A model generated the notes under the pieces. That model was given only the letters and a program-made list of their open reading frames with translations. It was not told the origin of the DNA and did not search any database. The position numbers and the translations under genes are program-made. From positions 4,154,001-4,218,000 of the forward strand of contig JAYKKR010000001.1 of NCBI GenBank assembly GCA_036971615.1: 64,000 nucleotides of DNA, read 5' to 3'. This DNA comes from Amyloporia xantha (lineage: Eukaryota; Basidiomycota; Agaricomycetes; Polyporales; Adustoporiaceae). How positions within the stretch are numbered: the stretch's first letter is position 1; each line of letters starts with the position of its first letter. Shown one piece after another: positions 38,231 through 49,934 of the stretch.

Positions 38231-41200
38231 TCAAGCACCCACTAGTTCCTTGAATTCACTACCCCACTCAGGCGACTTCTTCGTAGCTTCAACGAACGCA
38301 TCGAAGCGCGGGTTGGCACCGGTCTGGCTGATCTTGCTGAGCGCAGCGACTGCCCTCAGCGTACTTCCTTTGCAACTCTGCCGCGCGCTCAATATCCTGC
38401 TTCACAGTATCCTTCGTGACGGTTGCACCCTTCATGCTCTTCTCCAACGGCGGCGTGATTTCGTCGAGACGCTGTGCGACTGCGGTAGGAGCGACCTGAG
38501 AGAGCCGGAAGAGCATCATGTGGCAGATGACTTTCACTTCATCCGAGTCATCGGAAAGCCCGGCAAGCACGCGTCCGAGGAATTCGTGAAGGTCAAGTTT
38601 GGTCAGACATGTATCCAGCTATAGAGAAGACGTCAGTTGACGAGTCAATGCGGATGGTAATGATACGGACAAGGGTGTATAATGTCTCATAGGCGGTCTT
38701 ACGCGCTTCAAGACCGTCGTCGACTTTGTGAGTCCATGGTCCCATCTGTACGGTGCGGATGAGATCCGAGTTGACGAGGGTCTCTTTGTAGAGATTCGGT
38801 AATATGAATTGCATTTGGTCACGGATAAGATGAGGCTTGAGACGGGCAGCAGAGTTCAACGCAGACAGCGCCAAACGGCGAACCGTCTAAATGAAGTAGG
38901 TAAGTTAACGATTGTAGCCATCACCGAGCCCTGAAACCGTACCAGGTCAAGGTCTGCAATTAACGCCAGGAAGTCCATGAGGACCGAGTTCAACAAATCG
39001 TCCAATGAGCTCGAATTCTCCGCAAACGTGTATCGTATTGCAGAGATGACAGTCGCCCTCGAAGCTGGGTTCTCATCGCGAATGCGATCCTGCAGAAACC
39101 ATGATTCATTAGAATTTAAGTTGATCCCCACATACATCCACTTACATGCAACTGCGGCAAGTACAGCGCTGGATGAGTAGTCGTAAGCTTTCCAAGGCAG
39201 GCAGCAGCAACATTGCGAGTGGTTTCCTCAGTATTGTCGGAATGCTCGAACAGCGGCACCCAAAGAATGTCGGCGACAGTCTCCAATTGCCCATGTGAAC
39301 AATGCGTCACAACCTATAAAATGGCTATTAGCAAGTGACTGCAGGTCAGATGGATCCGAACCGACCTCTTTCAGAGCATGTAGAGACAGCAAGCGTTTCT
39401 CGGGGTCATTCTGGACCATCTTCACAATGACAGGGAGGAAATGATGCAGATTGCCAACAGCAATGTTACCTAATACTGCAATCAGTACACTCCAACCTGA
39501 TGCTACTTTGACGTGCACTGACCAGCAGCAAAAGCGGCAGCAGTGCGGATCTCTTCCTGTTCAGAGGTAAAGAATTCGATGATATGGGTGAAGACATTGT
39601 CTTGCAGGGACATATCACTAACGGAGTCGGCTATGAGGCCCTTGAAATCAGAACAGATGAATCAAGTGGCAACGTACACGAATCGACCGATCTCTCCCAT
39701 GACAAGAAGGCTGAGGACGATCTGTAAAGGTTTTCGACTTGGAGGATGCCTGTGCGCATTTAATTGAGCGGTGATGTCAATTCTGAACGGTAAATGGCTA
39801 TACCTTGAGATGTTTAGAGAATGTAGCGATTGTTCCGGCGGCAACCCCTCGCTGACTCTTGACGACCTGGCCGATGCACCTTGCCACGTTCGATTGCGAT
39901 GCATCCGGCTTGTTAGCTTTTTCAACAGCTGCCGCGAGGTTTGGCACAACATGCGTCGCAACCTCCATATCTGCTTCCACAAGGGCTGCAAAGAACGCGA
40001 GCACGGAATCAAATGCTACACCAGCAACGAGTGGTGAGTGGGCCACGATGTAGATGTCCGGGAGGAGTTGAGTCTCAACCTCCTGGGTAGGTCACTTTTG
40101 GTGATAGCTCCAGCAAAAGCGCGATAATTGACAGCGCCTGAGCCATCAGGGAGATATCGGACGTAGTGATATAGCTCTTGAGCAGAGGAATGACACTCGC
40201 CGGAAGGTCAGCGGGAACCCCGGCTTTGTACCTGTAAAATGTTTAGCAGACTATATTATCTGCGGGGTCGAACCCACCTTCTCAAAAGCGCATCCAGGCA
40301 TGTGAACATATCGCTTTTGCCTGCTCTCCCGCTCTTTTTGAGAAGCGTCAATAGCCACTGGACGCAACCGTTCACCCAATTGTCGTCGATCTCGACTTCC
40401 TTCGCCACACGCGTGACGACTTGAACCGCACCATCTGTTCGCCCGGTTGTCCTACACATCGCGTCCCACTCCTTTCGGCTCTTGCCCTTCACGATGTCCG
40501 GTGCACAAATCCAGAGATCGCCAATGCAGCTCTCTGCGCACGCTCTTACCTCCGCATCCGTATCATGGTTGGATAACCTCTGGACAGCTTCACTGTATAC
40601 AGTGTCGACCCAGTCGCCGCCCTTCACTGGCTGCATCGCGTTCAGCAACGCGGAGAACACGCGGAATGACTCTGAGGCAACCCGCGGGTGTTTCTCGCGA
40701 AGGGACTTCAGCAAGATCGGCGTAATGCTATCCAGCGAGCCGGAGAAGGTAGGAGGGGAGTGTGTGGAAAAGAAAAGTGCAATGAATGACATGCAAGTGA
40801 TGTGTAGCGCAGAAGCACTGGTTTTCGACGACTGCGTTAAAACGGCCTTGGTCGTTGTGATTATCTGTGACGAAAAAGCAGCAAGAGAACCAGGCAGAAC
40901 GCTTAGCAACGTGTGCAAGAGAGAGAATCCAGCTTGCAAAGTCGTAGGTGGAGTCTTGGGTGACTTCACTTGATTCAGCAATGCTTTCGCAAGCGATGGC
41001 ACTTGCAAGCGGAGTAGGCTGTAGGGTGTTTCCTCGACCTCCATACCTTCATCGCGTTTTCGCTTTCCTCCGATTGCGTATTCAACATCTTTCAGCTGGG
41101 TAACACTACCGTATACCCCAGTCTGTTTGAGGAGGCTGGCATACGTAGACCACACCTCTACACGTACGGTCTCTTCCCGGTCACCAAATCGAGTTATTAA

Positions 41201-42748
41201 CACAGGTGACACATCCTTGTAGAGCGTAATAAGCAACTCTGGGCGCGTCTCCACGATGGCACCGAGAAGCTTTGTCGCCGAGCGGCGTATCTTGTATGAC
41301 GTGTCTTCGTCGTCAGAGTACCTACCGAGGAGAATGTCAAGCACTCATCGTAGGCAGGATGGATTAACGCACTCATCCCCGAGGTCTGCTTCGTCATCAT
41401 CGTCGTCGTCAGCCATCTCCTCGTCTTCGTCATCAGCATCGCCTGCGTAATTCTGAACGAAGTCAACATGCGAACTTAAGCACAAGTAAATAGACTTACG
41501 GGATCATATTTAATGAACTGGTTACCGACTTGGATGATCGGCGAAAGGAACCCCGTAACTTCAGTGGGACACCGTAGCACGACCGCTTCCAACGCCTCGA
41601 GTCAAAGACCAAGGTGAGATCAAGCGGCCAGCAATCATCATCCCAAACATACCTGTAGGCAGCTTTCCTGTAGTTCCTCGTCCTCTCTCTGTGTGGCCTT
41701 GATGACCCCTGGTATCACACCACCGAGCACCGGTCCAATCTGGTGTGGCGTGTGACGCGCAACTGCAGCGACGAGCTGCACGGTGGTGCGCTGGTTCTCC
41801 ACGGTTGCCAACGGCGCAAGTCCTGGCAAGATATTACCCGAGAGCAGTTGCGAAAACAGTTCGGCGCGTGTTGTCGGTAAGAATTGCGCTAATGTTGTAA
41901 TAGCGCGCTTGCGTACGGCAGGGCGTGGATGGGATAACATCGGCGTCAGCACTGGTAGCGGCTGAGGCTGCAAGTCCGGATTTGCAACATATGCGGGAAA
42001 TCGCGTAATAAGGATCGATAGGATCGACAGTGTCTCAAGGAGTGTATCCGGTGGTGTGTCTGACTGGTGACATTCTCAGAACAATTGCGTGTGGAACAGA
42101 GCTCAAGACATACGCTGGATAGCTGGGTCAAAAGTTTCGGCGCGAGCTTCTCGCATGCCTTGGCTGCGATCTTACCTTCGGGTGGCAGCTCCGCGGTGAT
42201 CGTCTTCAATGCTAGTATTCCGCGTCAAAAGAGCGGATCTACGAATGAGTGGTTCAACACACCTAAGCCAGAAATATCCCGTAGTTCCTCGTCCTTCCCT
42301 GACGAGAAGTCGATCAGCCGATCCACGACATACTCCATCTGGGATTCCCGGATAATCTTGATGAGTTGACCGAGGCTACAGATATATCATTAATTAGTAG
42401 AAATGCACCATACTGGATGTTCATACCATTTTACGGCTTGGTTCTTGACCTCAGAAATCTTGTCCTGAACGAGCTGAAGGACCTGGCGGAGAACTTTCGT
42501 TTCGGTCGCTTCATCGCCCAAGAAACTACTCGGATCCTCTTTGACTGCAACCAGAAGATCATTGAGACCCATATACCTAGCATACGTCAGCAAATCACGC
42601 GTCCACTGTGCCGACATTCAGTAGGACAAACCGGAAATCCTGGTCAGACGATTGCATCTGCAATGGACGATATGAGTGCCAATAATGCAGGCTCTGACTG
42701 TAGACATACCTTCTCAATGAGACCGTTCATGATGTACGTTTTCGTCAT
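38231..42748 (-). CDS. CAND1/TIP120 cullin-associated HEAT-repeat protein, with three +1 frameshifts
   Basis: CAND1 binds cullin-RBX1 and exchanges SCF substrate receptors. The minus-strand gene starts at 42748 with MTKTYIMNGLIEK, then MQSSDQDFRYMGLNDLLVAV, SFLGDEATETKVLRQVLQLV, GKDEELRDISGLALKTITAE and QPLPVLTPMLSHPRPAVRKR. The acidic insert is DEDEEMADDDDD, followed by YSDDEDTSYKIRRSATKLLG. HEAT repeats continue to the end, GSEFKELVGA with TGA 38231-38233. Length is about 1,200 residues, as in the family. The gene has many introns, including one at 40249-40285 whose T-arm-like text is not a tRNA. Three places need one base removed to keep the family sequence: 40082-40083 (TYP|EVETQLL), 39731-39734 (SKSK|PLQIVLSLL) and 38365-38366 (ELQR|STLRAVAALS). 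All are in short homopolymer runs. Confidence 0.92.
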
Positions 42749-43475
42749 GTTGGGCGTGGTACGGGCAAAAAGATATTGAAAAGAGTGCGACCACAAAGTG
42801 GTATAAAGCAGGGCTCCAGTCTAGCCTTGCCCCGCCCCGCACTACGGTCTGTATCACATGACGGAATCTCTGTCGCGTCGCGACTCGGTGCGGCGCCACA
42901 CTCTGGGCGTAGCAGGTTGAGCGGCACTTGAGATCTGTACAAATGGTTTAATGTGCAAGTGAAGAGGATAGGTCAGGCATATCTCTCTGGATCCTCCCAG
43001 CATCCCCTTCACTAAAAGAAATGGTTTTGATACAGTGCCGGGTACTACTCTACTTGTGCCTCATCCTCAACTTGAATCACGCATCTCAACGGCTGACATA
43101 CAGTCAACAACGGCGTAATTATACAGTAACCGATATAACTCGTCCATGAACAAATCGATGGGTATATACTGCCTAAGCTGGGTCACCTCGAACCGCGAAC
43201 ACAGAATACATGCCGAAATACACTTATAAATAGAGTGCGGAACTAAGGGACTGGATCTACCTGGACCCGACCTGCTCTATGGCCACTACCACAGCACCTG
43301 AGCTAGCTCCGCTCCCTCATGCATATTCCGGTACATCGAGAATGACCAATGACTGGCCTGCTGAATTTATGAAAACAGACAGAATCCTACTTAAATAATT
43401 AAGTAATGCGGGAAATCAAAACCGACATCCCGCACAATATGTCGAGAAACATAACCGACAGTTGAGATTACGCAT
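42749..43475. other. Intergenic
   Basis: About 730 bp between two minus-strand genes: CAND1 promoter on the left, F-box/LRR 3' flank on the right. No coding evidence and no repeat. Confidence 0.4.
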
Positions 43476-45289
43476 CTACGACACTTGCGGCCAGAACCAC
43501 GGTGACGAGCTGCCGGTGACGCAGATAGGTGGTAGCGACATTGTAGGATGATCATCAGCAGTGGTGAGCTCGAGGGAACCGACACGAGTTTGTTCCAGAA
43601 GATCGTCTCGCCGTAGGTGGCTTCCGGGTGTGAGCGACGTGTGAGCGACGAACAAGTGTTTCAGAGGATGTCCAAATCGCGCCCGGGTGCGACCCAAGTC
43701 TATTAGCTGAGCATGGCGTACCATCCCTCCCAGGATACGGAGTGTAGTGAGGTTGGGGCAAGGTAGCCGAGGGGTAGTGCCGTTGGACGACATTAGCACA
43801 TCGAAGATCTGCTGCAGCAAATAGCGGTTGCTATTGTCACGGAGAGTTAGGGAGGTCAACGATGGCATCGCAGCGAGGAGCATCTGAATGCTATTGGTTA
43901 TATTCTGCGTCCCATCTACCCACAGCTCCTGAAATTTCGCCATAGGCAAAACTGCGATTAAAGTCCTCGCCCATTCGCCGCGGAGTTGCCGGCTAGTATC
44001 CCAGTACATCTTGATTTGCCAGTCAATCCGTAGCGCAGACGCCGGGCCCGCTGCGACGACAGAGAAACTGGCCTCGCCTGCTCGGTTTTTCAACGTGACA
44101 CTCAGCCTGGTCAGGTCATCCATAAACGGCAGATGAGGGAATGCACGCATGAAATGCACATCGCCTTGGATATCAGTGTCCAGTTCAAACAGGCGAATGG
44201 CTATGTCATGAGGCAAAGCCATGTGGGAAAGGAGACAGGAGACAAATGCTCCATCGACCATCCCGATGGCGAGGCGACGAAGATGATTCATAGTCACCAT
44301 GCAGTCAACTTGGGCCACGTCGGTTCCTATTACGCGCAAGGAGCGAAGGACAAGGTCACGAAGTCCGGGCGCACCGGATAGGAACTTGAGCAGACCTGTG
44401 AGATCGATCACGAAATTTTCTGAAATCGAGAGGTGGGTCAAGTTCTGGAGGCGATTTGCCGGAAGCCACGGAACCCTAGACAGGGTCATGACTTTGAGCC
44501 GAGGCGCATGGCCATTGAAAAGGACTGGGGTGGCAGCATAGCTAGAGAGGGTGCCCACTCCAGCTAGTACTTCCAGTCCGAATACTTCCAGCTGTTCGGC
44601 GGGAAAATTAAGAGAGTTGACGATGGCCCCATAGTGGGAGCGATGATAAAGAGTTTGGATGCGGGAAGCGTTGTTCTGATATATGGTTTTTATGAAAGGA
44701 GAGGAATAGGAACGAACGCGTATTTTCAATGGGACCTCTCGAGAGCGTGTGTGGTAGACGGCCGAGGCAGATGAACGAGTATGCTCATCAATGGTACTCC
44801 AGAGGGTGGATGACGCCAGGGCTATCTCGCGCCAATGGCGGCAGACATGTGTGATCGTGCGCAGTTCGTCCACGTCCCTTAAGTCGAAAAGGGAAGGCCA
44901 CACAAGGCTCGATGAATCTGTGACATCTCGGTCACTCAGGGAAGACGGCACATGATGGAAAATATAAGCCAAGATCTCGGGAGGTAAGAGATTTATTGGA
45001 CGCGCTATATTGATCGCCTGTCGGACGACGACTAGGGCAGATAAAAGCATATCTTCAATCGTGCGCAGCTAAACAGCAGATAGAATGAGCGAAAGGAGGC
45101 GTTGCGGCTCCGCTAGCCAGGCATCTTGTACTCACCACGGACGAACTGGACATTTTTCAGATCATAGCACAACCCGTCAGTTATTATGACCGCAATTCAA
45201 GATTCACAGTGTAATGGGAAACAGACCTCTCTTGAACAACCTCCTGGCGTAATTGCGCCAGCAATGCTTCCGCTAACTGCACTGACATG
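43476..45289 (-). CDS. F-box/LRR protein with 10-nt microexon
   Basis: Predicted SCF substrate receptor of the large F-box-LRR family expanded in mushrooms. Exon 1 starts at 45289 (MSVQLAEALLAQLRQEVVQE). A 10-nt exon (45136-45145) follows, then one long exon from about 45073 down to the stop 43476-43478. The splice joins read ERSSSVLRTIEDMLLSALVV. The F-box is INLLPPEILAYIFHHVP, then ITHVCRHWREIALASSTLWS. Leucine-rich repeats follow, for example NLTHLSISENFVIDLTGLLK, GLRDLVLRSLRVIG and MPSLTSLTLRDNSNRYLLQ. The product is about 555 residues. No substrate can be predicted. The long exon is free of frame errors, unlike the genes at 35-40 kb. Confidence 0.85.
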
Positions 45290-46824
45290 ACTTTCGCTTT
45301 GGAATCAAATACATTGATGGTTGGTCCCATTCCGCGGCGAACGAGATTATTTGTGAAGCGTCGTTGGGAGCTCTGGAGGTGTCTGATGTTCTTCGAAGAG
45401 TAGGTATCCTTCTGTTATTTTTCGTAGTCGAAACTGACTCTCACTGGCACTGCTGTCACTGCTGTGAAGGAGCGTGTCCGCCACGCGTTCTTTCTCACAT
45501 GGCGATCGGCGAGGGCGTCGGCGCCAACAACCAAGTCGGCGCTGAAGCTTGCACTGGTAAGCGGAAGATTTGTCTGCACTGTAATACCGACAATGAATTG
45601 TGAGATAACGATGTGCAAGTCGTGCAACGCCGTTTGAGGTAATCCTCCGCCTTCTTGCGTGTACCCAGAGCGAAGAGCGTGAAATACCGAATGTTCCTCC
45701 TTCCAACATGTCAATATCCTTTTTGGGAAACTGCTACAGTAGTTGATAGTGGCTTTTTTCAAGTCACTCCTGTGTACTTGATCCGTGCGGCGGCTTGAAC
45801 AATTGATCGCCATCTGTTGTACCAGTGGCTTCGAATTGGATGAGCTGAAAGTGAGTGAGGTACAATCATATATTCTCCCATTCAAAGCTCATCTCAGTTT
45901 CCGCCGTTGCCAGGGTCTGCATACTAGTATCGATCAGTTAGCTGCGAAATTAGGACCTGCCTTCATAATAAAATCATTCCCAAAGTATATGCGTTATCCA
46001 GCTGTGGGCAAGGAGGGATAAAACAGGAGATGCCGTCCCAGGCACTAGCGAGAAACGACTGCTTTGCCTTTTGGTCACAGGAGGCGGCATGACGCAAAAC
46101 AAGTACTTACGTTTTCTTCGAATTACCGACCCAGAGCCATAAGACATAACTTGATCCTGGCCACACGATGAGACACCGACGACATTGTCTTTGTATCCTT
46201 GACGACGAGATGAACAGAAAATTACAGTGGATATCAAATTATTCCACCAGTTACCGACTGTTCAGGAATCTTTCTCATAGGGCGGTGAAATAATCGCACT
46301 CTGTTAAGTGTTCTATCTCGCGATTAATTGTTCTTCAATAGCTCACAATGAACAGACTGTGCCATTTTCTCAAGGGGCAAAGCTGTCTAGTGCGTATCAG
46401 GGTGCAACTGAGATAGCACCCCACCTTGCGCGTCAACACGACGAACAGAAATAAGCATGTTATGTCAATACACGCCGGCTCTCTTTTGACGCACGGTGCG
46501 TGATATATGTCGGTCTCTGTACATCAGGCATTTAGCGTCTGATAAGAGAAGGTTTGGTCAGGGTCGAAATTAATGCACGGATGAACTGACGCAAGAGAGC
46601 ACCATTGACCGCAATCCTGCTGACCATCATATGTGCTCGCCCCACCAATCTCCACCTCAAGACCTCCCTACAGTATGCTCTTACAAGCGTAAAGGTTCAG
46701 TGGATAATATCAGGGAAACCCGCTGTCTACACGTGAGATGTGCTAAATTCCGTATATTTATATTTTTTCCATAAGCGCGGCTTTTAACCCTGAGCGTGCA
46801 CACCCTGTGTGGTTGGTCTACGCC
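45290..46824. other. Gene-free stretch
   Basis: About 1.5 kb. Overlapping short frames at 45347-46021 on both strands show no recognisable motif. The right part may be the former promoter of the P450 relic. Nothing can be called. Confidence 0.4.
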
Positions 46825-48429
46825 ATGGCTGACACCATTGTGCCTATCCTTTGGTTCTTCGTCTGTGGCGTGACATGAATGTTGTGGTCTTACTTGCGAC
46901 ACAAGCTCATCGCCTCTGCCTTAAATATCATTCCAGTCCCCAAGCGGAGGGTGAGTGGCGTGTAGCGTTACACTTCTATATGTAAAAGCCGTTCGCTTCC
47001 ATTGTTCGCAAGTAACATGGGGCAGTTCTTCGATCGCCACGGCTTCATTCGAAATCTACAAGCACTTGGCCCAGGACTATGGGCCCGTGGTCAAGCTCAA
47101 CGGAACCTTTGGCGTAAGTCTCTAGTCATAGTGTGAATGCATGCATTCGAACGCGAGCATGGTGTAGCGCCGCTTGCTCTCTGTATATGATCCCCAGGCA
47201 TTAAATACCATGCTTATCAAAGAACATAACCCCGTCTTTGACGTAGGCACGGATCAAGTGAAGTATGCACAGTGACTCGCTTCATCGGGGACGTCTGTTT
47301 ATGATAAATTTCTCTTCCGTCAGCTTCAGTCGCATGATTGCAGGTCCTGGGCTAGTGTCAGTAAGAGGTATGTTAACCTCACGCACTTCCCGGCGGGTGA
47401 TGTATTTGTTTTGACCTCCTGTAATGTAGGACACGAGCGCAAGGAGCAGAGGAAGATGCTCAACCCGTTTTTCTCGACAAATCGCAAGCGCCACTGCAAC
47501 CGATATTCAATGGAACACTAATCAAAGTCTGTCCGAAGTCATCTCCATAACCACCGTGGCCCCTCACTGTACTCGCATGTAGCTCCGCATGATACACTTA
47601 CATTGCAGTTACAAGAAGGGCTGCACTTGAGTTCGCTGGGGCAAGGAGGTCTGGGGTATTCGTTCGATCCTCTGGGGGAAGAAGTTTGGGATGCGTATCG
47701 CGATGCCCTTGGCACATGTTTGTCAGTACCGTCTTCACCTCATTCAGCCTTAAACCGCCATCTGACTTTTTCGTGGAATATATCCATGCAGCCAGTTCTA
47801 CTGCACAGGAACTATTCTTACTCAGGCCGCTGCTTCCCTATATGACTGCTCTGGGGTCTGCTTGGTTCAGACGGCGTCTGGTGGAAGCTATGCCGTTTGC
47901 TACAGTTCAGAACCGCAAAACGATCATACTAGACCTCAGAGCAACAGACATCTTTCAGCACAAGAAACCCACCATTCACCACTGCCTAGCACCATCGCAG
48001 ATACTCCAGACGCCGGCCTGTATTCCAACCTGTACGTTTCCAGAATTTGTCGATACAGTGCGGAACGCTGACTCTCGTAGGATGACTTTCTCCGGCGGTC
48101 CCAAGTCCTGTATGTAAGTAGTTTCGACTTGCCCAAATCGCCTCGCCGTTGCCTGACGCGGCTTCGTGACACTCTCCAGTGGTTTCAGATTTGGCGAGCT
48201 TGCAGTTAGTGGGCCATTCAGCTGTCAGCTCTTTTTGCTACTAGCATTCCACGGGACAGAATCTTCATTGTCCTTACCGATACCTACGTTCGCATTCGAG
48301 CTATCCGGCAAGGCTATCGTGTGGAACTTTGCAACTCTGAACTTTCCGACTGTGGGTAGGGAGAGCTCCAAGCCGGAACTGCCGTTGAAGATTAGCTTGA
48401 TTCAAAACACACTCCGTTGCTTTAGTTAG
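46825..48429 (+). pseudogene. Cytochrome P450 pseudogene with internal deletion
   Basis: Relic of a membrane-bound fungal cytochrome P450. The N-terminal anchor MADTIVPILWFFVCGVT is cut by an in-frame TGA at 46876-46878. Recognisable pieces then follow in order: FEIYKHLAQDYGPVVKLNG (about 47050), a DPQALNTMLIKEHNPVF block (about 47195), EQRKMLNPFFST (about 47440), QGGLGYSFDPLGEEVWDAY (about 47640) and LLPYMTALGSAWFRRRLVEA (about 47830). The heme loop is FSGGPKSCIGFRFGEL, with the Cys ligand codon at 48109-48111. The tail runs IVWNFATLNFPTVGRESSKP to the stop at 48429. The I-helix (AGxxT) and K-helix (ExxR) are absent. The text jumps from GLYSNL to MTFSGGPKSC, so several hundred bases are deleted. 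Not all pieces share one frame. Confidence 0.85.
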
Positions 48430-49016
48430 GTGGTCCATGATATATGCATTTTTGGCCGCTGTGTTAGAAGTACTGTAGATCAATGTAGATCTCCAAGCGT
48501 TCAAGCATCGGTTCGAATAGGAAGCATGACGCACAATGCAGCAGCTATTTTGCTAAAGTATAGGGAGCTACAGCTAGTGAGCGAGAGATCTGATGGTGTC
48601 AAGACCGAATAGCCGAGCTAAAACAAGAAACGTCGTGCGCGACAACAGCAAGTGGGCACCCACGAAGTATGCGTGATATCCATCTACTCGAGGGAATGCC
48701 GGCGACAATTACGACTAAGCCTCCGTTTGTAGTCCAATAAGATACGATCTGTGCGCGTCCATCTATCCCATTGAACCGCATGCCGCTTCAACGCGTTCGT
48801 GTCTTTGATGACACCATCAACCTCATGGGAATTCTTCACTTCTATGATTTCGTTCCATCGAAAGAGAGGTCGGTATGCTTCGCGACTAGCCCAGTCGGCC
48901 GCGCCACCGAAATGCGTGAACGAAGGAAACTCCGTGTTGATATCATCTCGCTTGATACGAGAAATTAGATCTGTACACAGTGGACATACCGTCCTCACTT
49001 ACAAGCCACCCCCAAC
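48430..49016. other. Intergenic, with one possible minus-strand fragment
   Basis: About 590 bp. A minus-strand frame at 48684-48998 has moderately protein-like composition (THFGGAADWASREAYRPLFR) but no recognised family, ATG context or splice support. It is not called as a gene. Confidence 0.35.
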
Positions 49017-49376
49017 TCAAGCATATAAATTGTCTTCGTCATCCTCGACGACCCTTCGGAGTGCAGGGTCTCCTCCAGAACTCGAAACCTCAACCTTCTT
49101 GATTAGCCGCCAAGGCACCATGACTTGGCCCACAAAGCGACCATTTGGATCTCCATCGACATAGTCCGCGCCAATGCGGTATTCTTCTGAGTTAACGAGG
49201 AGGATATTCAGCTGCTGGTCTGTTCCAACGAAAGTCCCCAGAAATATGCGGCCATCGAAGATGGTGACACGAAGTGTTTGTCTTAATAAGGACCTCAACT
49301 TTTGTATGGGTTCGGGAGTCGGTGGCCTCGACGGTGGAGAGGACACACAGGACTCCGATGAGTGTGAATCCGACAT
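49017..49376 (-). CDS. Sm-like (LSM) domain protein, NAA38/LSMD1-like
   Basis: Single-exon gene. From the ATG at 49376 it encodes 119 residues: a Ser/Pro-rich head, then an Sm fold with LRSLLRQTLRVTIFDGRIFL (Sm1) and GTFVGTDQQLNILLVNSEEY, and RFVGQVMVPWRLIKKVEV (Sm2). The 'W/R-L-I-K-K-V-E' end in place of the usual IRG motif resembles the LSMD1/NAA38 group, the auxiliary subunit of the NatC N-terminal acetyltransferase, rather than spliceosomal LSm proteins. In-frame ATGs at 49448 and 49541 could extend the N-terminus by 24 or 55 residues. The stop is 49017-49019. It is divergent to chorismate synthase. Confidence 0.75.
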   Translation of the reverse strand: MSDSHSSESCVSSPPSRPPTPEPIQKLRSLLRQTLRVTIFDGRIFLGTFVGTDQQLNILLVNSEEYRIGADYVDGDPNGRFVGQVMVPWRLIKKVEVSSSGGDPALRRVVEDDEDNLYA

Positions 49377-49541
49377 CAGGAATCGAGATGTTTGCTGTGG
49401 ACGGCCGCTGAGCACAACCTTTGGGACGCCTGTGACATGTGGTGACATAGAGTTATCAATCTGGTGCTGCCATCTTATCTTATCTCTGCGAGTCATTCTG
49501 TTTTTCCATCTCCTTGGGCAGGATGGACAGACTGAGTCCAT

Positions 49542-49934
49542 GTACTAGCGTCGTAACTCCAAGTACAATAGGTCGTATCCATTCTTTACAGATATCCTGC
49601 ACTCAGGGTTGCATACGTAAGGGAGAAATATTGTTTACCATCCGTCTGCGTGTGAGTTCTCAGGCGCGCATTGAGTCCTCCTGTGAGTACTCACAGGCCC
49701 GTTCTCGTTCTTGTCGCAGAGTTCCCGGGCTATCGGACAACTGATCTCACGTAGAGCACCAACCGCCGTTATTTAACGCTCTGGTTACCGCGGACCCGCA
49801 CAGCATAATTGAAAGGCAGGGGCCGGGTAACTACCAGTACGCGCGCCGGCGTCCATACTCCCTCTCCGACTCACCTCGGGTCGACATCTCTTATAAGCGA
49901 TTGCTAGACCTCTCTACCCGCATCCATCTCCAAA
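49542..49934. promoter_or_regulatory. Divergent promoter region, LSM / ARO2
   Basis: About 390 bp between two divergent genes. A TATAAG box at 49892-49897 lies 38 bp upstream of the ARO2 ATG. No clear TATA box is seen for the minus-strand gene. Confidence 0.5.

Noticed and set aside
40249..40290. tRNA T-arm-like GGTTCGACCCC on the minus strand
   Set aside because: No acceptor, D or anticodon stems fit around it; it lies in a CAND1 intron.
45347..46021. Overlapping frames on both strands upstream of the F-box/LRR gene
   Set aside because: None is longer than expected by chance for the region and none shows domain features.
48684..48998. Minus-strand frame as a new gene
   Set aside because: No family match, no clear start and no splice signals; only its composition is mildly protein-like.
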